IMG/VR virus record: IMGVR_UViG_3300033142_001588
Coordinates: 1-64,000 of that record
Origin: a virus
Reading direction: 5' to 3' (one strand)
DNA: 64,000 nt
This document shows, piece by piece, positions 35,401-41,609 of this stretch. The notes below the pieces were generated by a model. It searched no databases. It had not been told where the DNA came from and worked only from the letters and a program-made list of their open reading frames with translations. The translations under genes and the position numbers were made by a program. Position 1 is the stretch's first letter. Each line of letters begins with the position of its first letter.

Positions 35401-38030
35401 TTAAGTAATTGTGCAGCACCTTCAACAGTGTCTATAACACCAGATAAAATCCTGTCTTCTATTCTTACACTGTCATCTGCATCTAATCCTCTAATTAATA
35501 AATTAAAGTCCGTGCCTTGTTTTAACCTGTTTTCAATTCCTTTTTTCTGTTTGTCATATTGTTGCAAAGCTTGTCTAACTTGCGCATTGCCAACGCTTTT
35601 AGCATTTATTGTTTTTGGAAAAGCCGCTCTTGCAGCGGAAGGTCCAGCAATACCTGCAAATTCAGAACCTTCAACGCGACCAATTGTATTTTCACTGATA
35701 TCCCCAGGTCTCAAGAAAATTGCACCAAAAGTACCCTCATCATCCAATAAAGCATCAGTCTTTTTAATAAAGCCAGCCTGTTTACCAGAGCTTCTAGAAA
35801 GTCTTACTGTATCAGAACTTGCAAATACATTTCCAATACCAGCTCTTTCTCTTCCTTCTTGTCTAATTTTTTGAATGCTTCCTCTATTAAATCGTTGAAC
35901 ATTGCCACCGCCACCAAAACGACTTACCTTACCACCGCTGGCAAATCGCTTTCTTCTTCCAGTGCTACCCCCACCTCCAAATCTTTTTCTAGGAGCCGAT
36001 CCTCCACCACCAAAAGAAGATACTCCAACATTGACGCCAACTTGTCCGCCAGTCTGAAATTTAATCGAACCGCCGCTTGCATTTCGACGGCGTGTAGAAG
36101 GACGCGATGCAGCTGATGCTCTAGCAGCCGTTTGGCCAGAACTAAAGCGACTTCCAGCTATTACCTGAGAAAGCCTATTTATTGCTGAAGTATTAGCAGT
36201 TGTTGCCGAAATACTAGACTGCATTATATTTATAGACGCTCTTAAGGCCGTAGTATTTGAATTTAAATTACCAGAATTTAAACCTAAAGCATTTGTGTTA
36301 GCCCTTAAAACAGCTTCTGTGGATTTACCTAAACCTATAAGAGTTTGCTGCACGGCAGCAGTAGATTTTTCCGTAGCAGTTTGAGCCTGCTGTGCCGCTG
36401 TATTTCGAGTAACAGCAGCAGTATTACTATTTGTAGAAGCAATGTCGGATTGATCAGCACCAAGACTACCAATTCTTGATCCTAAACCAGAAGCGCCTCC
36501 CGCACCAGCAACACCAGAACGAAAACCTCTTGTAAATTGAACAGCACTTTGAGCAGCTTTGAAAGCGGTAAATGCAGCAAGCAAAGGAAGAACGGGCTTG
36601 ACTGCGCCAGCCAAATCAATAAAAGTATTTGCTACTTGCAAAACTCCTTCGGCTATACTGCGAAAAGTATCAGTTTGACTGATATCACGAACTAATGCCA
36701 AAAAAGATTCTTGTGTCTTTTGAAACTGAACTGCAAGTGATTGCTGGGCAGTTATCGCATCTTTGGCCAAAGAGCCCTGGCCTTCTGTTGCAACCTTCAA
36801 AGCCTGTTGGGCAGTTTCAAATTGCTGAATAAGCGGAATAACTTTACCAATTTGTCTAAAACCACCAAGCTCTTCTACGATTTCTGCAAATCGGAGATCT
36901 TGTGGATCAAGAGAACTTAGGCCGTCGCTTAATCTCTTAATAGCTTCAAAAGGACCAACAAATTTACCGTCTAGAGTTTCAAGCTCAATACCCAACTCTT
37001 TCAAAGAATCAATTGTACTTCTTCTTTGGATACGAGTGAAAATTGTACGTAAACCAGTAGCAATCGTTTCAGCAGATTCACGAGTTGTTGCACGAACAGA
37101 TGTGAATAAAGCGATAAACTGACGAAGAGATTCGGTGGCTTCCTGATCATCTCCAGCAGCAGCAGCAAAAACGCCACCAGTACGTCTAATCGCTGCAATG
37201 ATATCGCCCGACTCAACAGCAAACTTACCAGCAACAGCATTGATTGAACTTAGAACGCCCTCAAGTTCAGAAGTCTCAATATTAAACTGACGTAATGCAG
37301 CAATAGATCCTTCAGTAGTTTGGGTGATATTATCAAATGTAGGAGCAAGATCTGTTTTGGCTAATGCTTCTAAAGCCTTTTGAGTTTCAGCAGCCGTGAA
37401 ACCAGCCTGTGATAATGTACGTGCAGCTAAAACCAATGAACTAGAAGAAGCACCGAACGTAGTTGACAATCTTGTTATTTCGTCTGTCAGTCCTTTTAAT
37501 AAAAACTGAGATGTTCCAGTGACCTGCTGAACTTTGATTAATTCTCTTTCAAACGCAATAGCTTCTTTAGTGGCGTCACGAACAGCATTAACAAAACCAA
37601 AAACGACGCTTGTGGCCACTGTAAATCCAGCAAATCGCCTAATAGCTAAACCAGAGACTCTACCAAAATCTTCCATCTCAGAAGCTGCTTCGGCAGCACC
37701 TCTAGCAGTAGAGGCAATAACGGCATTGGCCTGTGATTGAGACCTTACTGATTTTTGAGTAGAATTCGCAACATTAGAAAATGATTGAGAAAGACCTGAA
37801 AGATTATTTCTAGCCGCTGCGGAGGAAGCCTGAATATTTTTTAATCTTCTCTCCGTCTCTGCAAGTGCTTTGTTAGCTTCTTGTATTCTTTTAGTCACAC
37901 TAGCATCAAAGTTGATTTTCACATCACCCTTGACGTTATTTAATTGACTGCGAAGCTTGTCTACTACTGGCTTAACGCCAAACGGACCTTGGATATTTAA
38001 TCGGGCCGTTAGATTAAATGCTGTTGCCAT
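29430..38030 (-). CDS. Tail tape measure protein
   Basis: 2866-residue tape measure that sets tail length and passes into the cell at ejection. The N-terminus is coiled coil (VTKRIQEANKALAETERRLK). A TP901-type core spans about residues 150-420 (ETIATGLRTIFTRIQRRSTI, EIVEELGGFRQIGKVIPLIQ). Gly/Arg-rich linkers lie at 648-717. A possible PD-(D/E)XK-like segment is at about 860-970. A glycine-zipper hydrophobic region is near 1310-1370. Several PGEFVV-type motifs occur (MPGELIFGPKSTRQAG; QPGEFVVRREAVRGNR; QPGEFVVNKSATQQNRG). Long coiled coil covers the middle. At about 0.15 nm per residue the tail would be near 430 nm. IKEMVAGKIQ near the C-terminus is shared with the gene at 6605. The leader carries a terminator-like hairpin. 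Confidence 0.92.
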   Translation of the reverse strand: MATAFNLTARLNIQGPFGVKPVVDKLRSQLNNVKGDVKINFDASVTKRIQEANKALAETERRLKNIQASSAAARNNLSGLSQSFSNVANSTQKSVRSQSQANAVIASTARGAAEAASEMEDFGRVSGLAIRRFAGFTVATSVVFGFVNAVRDATKEAIAFERELIKVQQVTGTSQFLLKGLTDEITRLSTTFGASSSSLVLAARTLSQAGFTAAETQKALEALAKTDLAPTFDNITQTTEGSIAALRQFNIETSELEGVLSSINAVAGKFAVESGDIIAAIRRTGGVFAAAAGDDQEATESLRQFIALFTSVRATTRESAETIATGLRTIFTRIQRRSTIDSLKELGIELETLDGKFVGPFEAIKRLSDGLSSLDPQDLRFAEIVEELGGFRQIGKVIPLIQQFETAQQALKVATEGQGSLAKDAITAQQSLAVQFQKTQESFLALVRDISQTDTFRSIAEGVLQVANTFIDLAGAVKPVLPLLAAFTAFKAAQSAVQFTRGFRSGVAGAGGASGLGSRIGSLGADQSDIASTNSNTAAVTRNTAAQQAQTATEKSTAAVQQTLIGLGKSTEAVLRANTNALGLNSGNLNSNTTALRASINIMQSSISATTANTSAINRLSQVIAGSRFSSGQTAARASAASRPSTRRRNASGGSIKFQTGGQVGVNVGVSSFGGGGSAPRKRFGGGGSTGRRKRFASGGKVSRFGGGGNVQRFNRGSIQKIRQEGRERAGIGNVFASSDTVRLSRSSGKQAGFIKKTDALLDDEGTFGAIFLRPGDISENTIGRVEGSEFAGIAGPSAARAAFPKTINAKSVGNAQVRQALQQYDKQKKGIENRLKQGTDFNLLIRGLDADDSVRIEDRILSGVIDTVEGAAQLLKPELNLNTAPNIDAGFLKKINVDQISGNIFEGLLLKAGNPFSEKEFSNTTFDFPSGLGPGLGAKFDSKLANEATDAKNSFTRDSLRSLIKKVRNQTVDNLRPELNKIDDDLDKEFQPILQSLQKDQRGKKSLSSKDVQESFGVSKAVAGNLRNANFVARAGGGEIVDLAFDEEGLVPALTMPGELIFGPKSTRQAGENALRKFNETGDPSALGSFDLSDVSRVPGRGNSDSFRTDIPEGSFVIRKAFAEDVVGNFNNTKKSSGSGSSRRAANGGLMRFASGGMVKKFQGGGRATVSQLTSPNVGETIEVVIDPTSIDRAGDNLSSSIVDGMTVGSKKAGNIIEAEIAGETAQIRGSNNRAARRPRPNQFGFGRTRGVRGLAGRAGVTAGRSIAGAASKLGPKALSIGSKLGSPGALIATSFAAPLIQGAIGDETAGRAATGAGISGALGGATTGAAIGSAIAPGVGTVVGGVLGGLTGAFASATDAFDQKTSDLARVELAETVQGVADALKGLDTGITTGEDLAKANIEATKAADLASQAQFDTGTSLATLTSDVTKISTAFTGLGFLNKILTGESLISAGGAFGVGQDTTERNLEKAIRNQEGFFLAITRDFLGPNLGADEARAEARSQVLDQFAKDISDSFRESANQSLNFLNRAIGTPDERRNVDDLIRDLGGLENVARQLGATRAEKVRQELGDDFTNATIRDAALKSEGLAILNEQRKTIDVRNKLIDAEIAAAEAARKAGVEINLLNFRLAALGEAASLAASAGEDARSTLASIQAGPQGGAATISTQLPKNLALADESLLNQQLDRISGFIGTDQQGQEAAIIKDLRSTIQDAKFLADKGPQILAAAAGGSGIEGASAEQVVKKLFEKTEFQGLGQQAQNAFITAISELATGKGEKEGQRNLQELLEGADPTEIIDKITNQLSAVGLETFRANIDAINKITNELNKNYANLNKALLKSISAQRKADQFGANIANRVRRFQGLQEDFRAPQRQFESSIVASVGTLDPRQIASTLIAERANVRDLEAQQRAATTPEESKRLAEEIRKSNLEQIKLQQALDDLSNNTLELAAIEKELAQLQKRREAGRDFSSRLRIAASDPQELQRLAEDVLSAQKIIGGGKVSAQEFAGGSSLLRQLGEIQGGDAPKQVGDAIAKSNTDFLRAIGLDAGFAKFLTDAEGKGQERDLTNQFGDALRNQKAALDAQAQAFQDIANNVQTNSERVFNEQKTAFGKIPDIIADKFKDVTVKIPTDKAIPVVIIDAKSPLGEVGPVPPALRSGGFIPGAIQGSNKDSKLINAQPGEFVVRREAVRGNRDFLENLNNGNFRFGGEIPGFRNGGGLSAQAILNRRRRLRGRRRQESQEAPFFDLTKPRPSAEETIAKLPVDLTKPRPSAGELQAAVRSDIFVTDGTDRFRPKVTSGSSDFLRATAQRNLELKRQERAARAKQAVGSEDIDTDALFKESENIQAFQRNKARFSKIGSFFGRIAGGVRGESERITRRDAEAAEAERLKEEKREQSRRDFLIRSGIDPKSKLFRFGPDKEPTDKVKSFRDRLLDSVEAERQERAARSKQIEEITGRSVEKRVQERRREREKAALEFGKKNIPGFDPFFDREAEKRENELRFGPGPRKKSLILPGPAIDKRRRLSADDRRRAQFEIGVRRAKESRNRRTLLDVPSLLSKTDPSKDVRNFLDLAGTGKAGDIIPPGSQRGQTAAFLKGAFGFDGATAVDGLGADAPGFLKVIREAGPAPVQFSPNFDQRLKFKAKGLGRSLRNTINSRPEEILDRLGLGILNRPRFRSGGMLGADNTLIAVQPGEFVVNKSATQQNRGLLESINGNFARKPSTIGGIQRFQNGGLVLGAGAGNTTSGGSVTNIEVNGGKPLLGVEAIRSLDMFSTSSQELTSALNSLNNLAQFSTSLNQAAESLKNIVIPERIQIESAPIQVNVVINGAEALANMEEGIKEMVAGKIQTAINQSVNPITGETNTSFV
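29490..29519 (-). repeat. 30-nt exact repeat, copy 2 (inverted relative to 7184-7213)
   Basis: Reverse strand is identical to 7184-7213 and encodes IKEMVAGKIQ at residues about 2838-2847 of the tape measure. The flanks differ apart from a short GAAG upstream of each copy. Confidence 0.9.
31212..31294 (-). repeat. Tandem 29-nt repeat in the tape measure gene
   Basis: Bases 31212-31240 and 31266-31294 match at 28 of 29 positions and encode DLTKPRPSA twice, 18 residues apart, in a proline-containing linker. Confidence 0.85.
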
Positions 38031-38043
38031 AATTTTACTTTAT

Positions 38044-38114
38044 TAAAAAAAGTGGTCATATAAGAACAGTGATTAATGAGCAAAACTCACTACGCACTAT
38101 CCTATATGCCACTT
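38044..38114 (-). terminator. Long hairpin plus T-run before the tape measure gene
   Basis: Arms 38050-38080 and 38086-38114 form an imperfect stem of about 29-31 bp closed by a 5-nt loop (CAAAA on the + strand); the outer AAGTGG/CCACTT is perfect. Read leftwards it is followed by TTTTTTT (complement of 38044-38050), then only about 13 nt to the tape measure ATG. No promoter is visible after it, so it should reduce tape measure expression by partial termination. Confidence 0.72.
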
Positions 38115-38134
38115 TTCTTTCCGCTTGGGTTTAA

Positions 38135-39016
38135 CTATTTAGATTCAACAGTTTCTTCGTTTTTTGAATCAGCTTCTTCAGAAGAGCTTTCTTCTTCTTT
38201 ATCTTCTTCTTCAGAAACAATAGGATTATTATCATCGTCTAAAAATGGGCTTCTGTCAAATGAATAATTACCATCATCATCAAGTTTTAAGCCATCTTTA
38301 TCAACTCTATTACCATCTTCATCAATATAGTGGCCCTTTTCATTAATCAAACGGCCAGTTTCATCAACGAGTTTCCCTTCTTCGTTAACGAGTCTATTTT
38401 CACTATCTGCGAAACCAAATTCTCTCAAAAACTTGTTTTCTTCATAAGAATCATCAAAATTTTCAGACAAATTATACAATAAAGAAGCTAATTTTGAAGC
38501 TCCTTGAACAGCATAATCTTCAGCCTGATTGTTTAAATAATCGTCCATATTATTAAAAACAGGTTTCTGATTATCATTATACACCAAACAGGAACTTACC
38601 CAATAATTAAACCTAGCATTATCGGCTTGACCTTCAGCAGTATGAACATCTAACTCTGTTCTTTGTGCAATCATGTCTCTAAGATCTAATCTCAAACCGC
38701 GCAATTTTATAGCAAGCTTTTTTGCTTCAGATAACTTAATTCCACCTTTTGCAATACTTTTTTCTATAGAGATAATCTCTTCGCTGATTTTCCCTAGCTC
38801 CTCTTGCTTCTTATCGTCCCACATATTTTGATCACGCATAAAGTCATCTAATTTAGCACGAAGTAAAGCGCCTGAAGAAATAGCGTCATTAAAAGCCCTA
38901 TTATAAATCTTCTGGCCCTCCCTTTGCTGTACCATATTTGGTTTGCGAACCAAAATTTGCTTCATAGTTCCTTGAACTTCAGCTTCAAAAATAATTTTGT
39001 CAACTGTCTTACTCAT
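38135..39016 (-). CDS. Tail-assembly-region protein with heptapeptide repeats
   Basis: 293 residues, directly before the tape measure in transcription, where tail assembly chaperones usually lie. The N-terminal half is helical (DDFMRDQNMWDDKKQEELGK; LRGLRLDLRDMIAQRTEL). At about residues 205-253 seven-residue units follow one another: RLVNEEG, KLVDETG, RLINEKG, HYIDEDG, NRVDKDG, LKLDDDG. The C-terminus is highly acidic with a Glu/Ser run. It overlaps the upstream gene by 8 nt (ATGAGTAA), an ordinary stop-start overlap and not a frameshift site. A chaperone role is inferred from position only. Confidence 0.55.
   Translation of the reverse strand: MSKTVDKIIFEAEVQGTMKQILVRKPNMVQQREGQKIYNRAFNDAISSGALLRAKLDDFMRDQNMWDDKKQEELGKISEEIISIEKSIAKGGIKLSEAKKLAIKLRGLRLDLRDMIAQRTELDVHTAEGQADNARFNYWVSSCLVYNDNQKPVFNNMDDYLNNQAEDYAVQGASKLASLLYNLSENFDDSYEENKFLREFGFADSENRLVNEEGKLVDETGRLINEKGHYIDEDGNRVDKDGLKLDDDGNYSFDRSPFLDDDNNPIVSEEEDKEEESSSEEADSKNEETVESK
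38255..38405 (-). repeat. Seven-residue tandem repeat array
   Basis: Six to seven units of 21 nt encode x-(L/V/I)-(D/N)-(E/D)-x-G variants. The codons vary between units, so it is not a recent microsatellite. Confidence 0.75.
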
Positions 39017-39386
39017 TTTCGGTTAACTCCTGATTGTCCTGTTTTATTAAAAAATTATATTGGCTTTTATTGTATTTAATGGTATTATTATCTATTTCAG
39101 ATAAAGCTGCCCTCATCTGATTATTACCATTATTTAGTATTTCTGTTCTTGCTAATTGCCACTTTTCTTTGAATTTTCTCTGGGTTTCTGAAAGATCACT
39201 GTCTGGCAAACCGTGTCCCCACAAATCCCCAAATATTTTTTCAAATTTAGACAACGCACCAATCATAGTAGTTCTAAATTTAGTTTCCATGTGTCTTTTT
39301 AAGGTATTTTTTGAATGAGCCTCATACCTTTTTTCATTAGCTTTTTTATGCGCTCCTAAATATTTTTTATCCTCATTATTAGACAT
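39009..39386 (-). CDS. Tail-assembly-region hypothetical protein
   Basis: 125 residues, hydrophilic and mostly helical, with KFRTTMIGALSKFEKIFGDL and a GHGLPDSDLSETQRKFKEKW segment. No family is recognised. It lies between the tail tube and tape measure genes and overlaps the next gene by 8 nt, so a part in tail assembly is likely. Confidence 0.58.
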   Translation of the reverse strand: MSNNEDKKYLGAHKKANEKRYEAHSKNTLKRHMETKFRTTMIGALSKFEKIFGDLWGHGLPDSDLSETQRKFKEKWQLARTEILNNGNNQMRAALSEIDNNTIKYNKSQYNFLIKQDNQELTENE

Positions 39387-39410
39387 TGTAATTCCTTTTC
39401 CTGTTATGTT

Positions 39411-40445
39411 TTAATTTTTAATTTTTAATTGTTTAGCGGCACTAATTTGCATTTTTCTATCTTCAAAATTTGCGTCAATAGCTTTGCCTTTTGTTTCAAG
39501 AACTTTTTCTCTCTGTTTCTTAATAATTTTTCCTGCTACAGAATTCATATTATCTATTTGCTCGGCCTCTTCTTTAGAATTTGCCATAATATAAATTTCA
39601 TCTGCCTTAGCAAGCTTTTTGTTATTTTTTTCAAACTCTTGTTCTTTTTTACGTGATTCATTTTCTCTTCTTATAAAAACCATCCATCCGTCAAATAAAT
39701 CATCGTCTTGAATAACAGAATCATTTGGACAATCAGGATGTTCATAAGCAGAGTCATACATTCTAGAAAATAATATTAAACTTTTTTGTTCCTCAGACAA
39801 AACAAAGCTTTTATTTTGAGGAAAAGGATTACCTTTATTAATGCTCCAATAAGTTTTCCAAGGATCGTTTCTTGCTATATCTCTTATATCTTCAATTGAA
39901 ATAGAATATTCTATTTTTTTTGCCATTATTCTTTCCAATAAAGAAAAGTCAACATCGTCTATAGAATCCCAAACCTTTTCTTCATTATGATATAAAGTCT
40001 CCATTACAATATATTGCTGTCTAACCATTTCGGCAAAACCTTCAATCGTCAAGTAATCTAAAGAATGCCTAATATTTATTTGCTCTGTATACTTTTTTTT
40101 AACTAAATCCAATGTATTTCTTGTTTTTTTAAAAGACGCAGGATTCATTAAACTATTAAAAAGATTGCATTTTAAATTTTCAATTTGTTTGCTTATTTCT
40201 TCTAAATTTTTATCAATATCAAATGAACATAAATCTTGACTAACTAAAATTTTTAGACAATCGGATTGTCTTAAAATATTATCATATCTTAATTTATAAG
40301 CTGCTTGTTCATAGATACTATAAGATTTTAACCTAATTTCTGGGCTGGGATACAACAAGGAATAAATTTTATCATCTAGTGTTATTTCTGTATTATCAGA
40401 TATAAGTCTATAGAGAAGCATTTCTCTCCTTGTTCTTTTGTCCAT
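39411..40445 (-). CDS. Tail-assembly-region hypothetical protein
   Basis: 344 residues, largely helical, with a lysine/glutamate-rich C-terminal coiled coil (ESRKKEQEFEKNNKKLAKAD). Segments TLDLVKKKYTEQINIRHSLD and IARNDPWKTYWSINKG are well ordered. No known family is recognised. It lies in the cassette between tail tube and tape measure. Confidence 0.58.
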   Translation of the reverse strand: MDKRTRREMLLYRLISDNTEITLDDKIYSLLYPSPEIRLKSYSIYEQAAYKLRYDNILRQSDCLKILVSQDLCSFDIDKNLEEISKQIENLKCNLFNSLMNPASFKKTRNTLDLVKKKYTEQINIRHSLDYLTIEGFAEMVRQQYIVMETLYHNEEKVWDSIDDVDFSLLERIMAKKIEYSISIEDIRDIARNDPWKTYWSINKGNPFPQNKSFVLSEEQKSLILFSRMYDSAYEHPDCPNDSVIQDDDLFDGWMVFIRRENESRKKEQEFEKNNKKLAKADEIYIMANSKEEAEQIDNMNSVAGKIIKKQREKVLETKGKAIDANFEDRKMQISAAKQLKIKN

Positions 40446-40510
40446 TTTTAATTATCGCCCTCGCTCTTTTTAGAAACTAAATCTAACTGATTTCTACGTG
40501 CCTTACTGGG

Positions 40511-41398
40511 TCACGTTCCACTCATTAGATCCTCAAGAGAGTCATCTAAAAGACTTTTACCAAAGATTACCTCGGAATCATCTTGTTCAGCAGTAGGAGT
40601 TATGTCTACATTAGTTCCTTCTTCCATTATTTCAAGGTGCGTCCCTAGAAATTGTGGAATGTCTTTAGAAGGTTCTTCTTCAATAATATCTTCTTCCATT
40701 TCATCGTCAAACGATGGCTCTTCTCTAGTTTGAATATTATCAAGCGCCCATTGTTTACTAACTACTTTATACTCTACAGAATTCTCTGTTTCTTGTGTAT
40801 GTATTAAATACCCTTTTTCTTTGCAGAATTCATTAAGGGTGTTCATAATAAATTCTACATCAGTACTATTTCCTAACTTTTTTGTTAATTCCACCATATC
40901 CGAGTGGGGAACTCCATACTCATTAAGATCGTGTTCTAAACAAGGCTCACCACATGTTTCGTTTGATACATCACATGTTTCACATTCAGAAGACTCCGAA
41001 TCATCAGAATCAATTTTTTCTTCTAAAACAGGCAGAGTGCCGTCAGAGCTTGCGATATCAAAAGTATTATCTAAATCAAAAGAACCTGGAGAAACAAGAT
41101 TAGTTAAATCTTTTAATTTTTCTTGAGATTCTTTAAAATCGTTTTGAAGAACCTCGTTTGAAGCTAGTAATTCATCGTATTCTTCTTTTAGATTATCATA
41201 CTTTAATGAAAGCTTTTCTTTGCCATCCACTAGCTCTTGAAAATTTAATCTTATTTCATCAATTTGGTCGTTATGATTTTTTACGGTATTGGTAAGATTT
41301 TGTTTTACCGTTTGAAGCTCTATAAAAAGTTCTCCAACTTTTCGATAGATAAAATCAACGCTCTGTTGCGTAGAGATAACAGGGTTATTTCCAGACAT
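40511..41398 (-). CDS. Coiled-coil acidic protein carrying the SPG/TFDIAS motif
   Basis: 295 residues. Residues about 10-95 are coiled coil (ELQTVKQNLTNTVKNHNDQI; LKEEYDELLASNEVLQ). Next comes LVSPGSFDLDNTFDIASSDG, whose nucleotide sequence shares 21 exact bases with the 74-residue appendage protein gene. A Cys-rich patch (CETCDVSNETCGEPC) may bind metal. The rest is acidic. It is the first gene after the tail tube terminator and has a long structured leader, so it may be independently controlled. Function unknown. Confidence 0.6.
   Translation of the reverse strand: MSGNNPVISTQQSVDFIYRKVGELFIELQTVKQNLTNTVKNHNDQIDEIRLNFQELVDGKEKLSLKYDNLKEEYDELLASNEVLQNDFKESQEKLKDLTNLVSPGSFDLDNTFDIASSDGTLPVLEEKIDSDDSESSECETCDVSNETCGEPCLEHDLNEYGVPHSDMVELTKKLGNSTDVEFIMNTLNEFCKEKGYLIHTQETENSVEYKVVSKQWALDNIQTREEPSFDDEMEEDIIEEEPSKDIPQFLGTHLEIMEEGTNVDITPTAEQDDSEVIFGKSLLDDSLEDLMSGT
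41047..41067 (-). repeat. 21-nt repeat, copy 1 (matches 45214-45234)
   Basis: Same orientation and frame as 45214-45234; both encode part of TFDIAS. The neighbouring SPG codons are also shared in diverged form. Confidence 0.85.
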
Positions 41399-41443
41399 AA
41401 AATTTCCTTTTTCCTTTTTCCTAAGTGTTTTAATAAAATAAGG

Positions 41444-41523
41444 GGTTAATAAAGCACTTGCCAGTCAAGGTATTCGTCTATTCAACCTCGAAAAGAGGCG
41501 GCTATCGCGACATTATCAACCCA
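41444..41523. ncRNA. Structured leader element (possible ncRNA or riboregulator)
   Basis: GGGTTAATAA (41444-41453) pairs with TTATCAACCC (41514-41523) through one wobble, closing a region with two internal hairpins, CTTG-ccagt-CAAG and CCTC-gaaaa-GAGG. The layout is a multibranch fold of about 80 nt. It is not a recognisable tRNA: arm lengths and the T-loop do not fit. Read leftwards it lies in the leader of the 40511-41398 gene. Strand and function are not proven. Confidence 0.45.
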
Positions 41524-41532
41524 ATCCTAATA

Positions 41533-41559
41533 TTATATACAAAAATATAATATTTATAT
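41533..41559 (-). promoter_or_regulatory. Candidate late promoter after the tail tube terminator
   Basis: On the reverse strand, TATAAATA (complement of 41552-41559), identical to the T4 late promoter core, and a TATAAT (complement of 41533-41538) follow the terminator T-run. The region is very AT-rich, so a chance match is possible. It would drive 40511-41398 and the genes after it. Confidence 0.35.
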
Positions 41560-41560
41560 A

Positions 41561-41595
41561 AAAAAAACGGAGCCTAGTTTTTCATAGACCCCGTT
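41561..41595 (-). terminator. Rho-independent terminator after the tail tube gene
   Basis: An 11-bp stem (41567-41577 with 41585-41595, two G-T wobbles) has a 7-nt loop and, read leftwards, a run of eight T. It lies 15 nt past the tail tube stop. It marks the end of a highly expressed unit. Confidence 0.85.
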
Positions 41596-41609
41596 TTTAA
41601 GTTTTAGTC

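Noticed and set aside
30355-35874. Long open frames on the + strand opposite the tape measure gene
   Set aside because: They are antisense shadows of a gene rich in Ala, Ser and Gly codons; their translations are low complexity and without motifs.
39000-39020. Programmed frameshift between two tail assembly genes
   Set aside because: The overlap is a plain ATGAGTAA stop-start; no slippery heptamer (X-XXY-YYZ) was seen next to it.
41440-41525. tRNA gene
   Set aside because: The closing stem is 10 bp rather than 7, no anticodon arm of the right size exists and there is no TTCRA T-loop followed by a CCA-compatible end.
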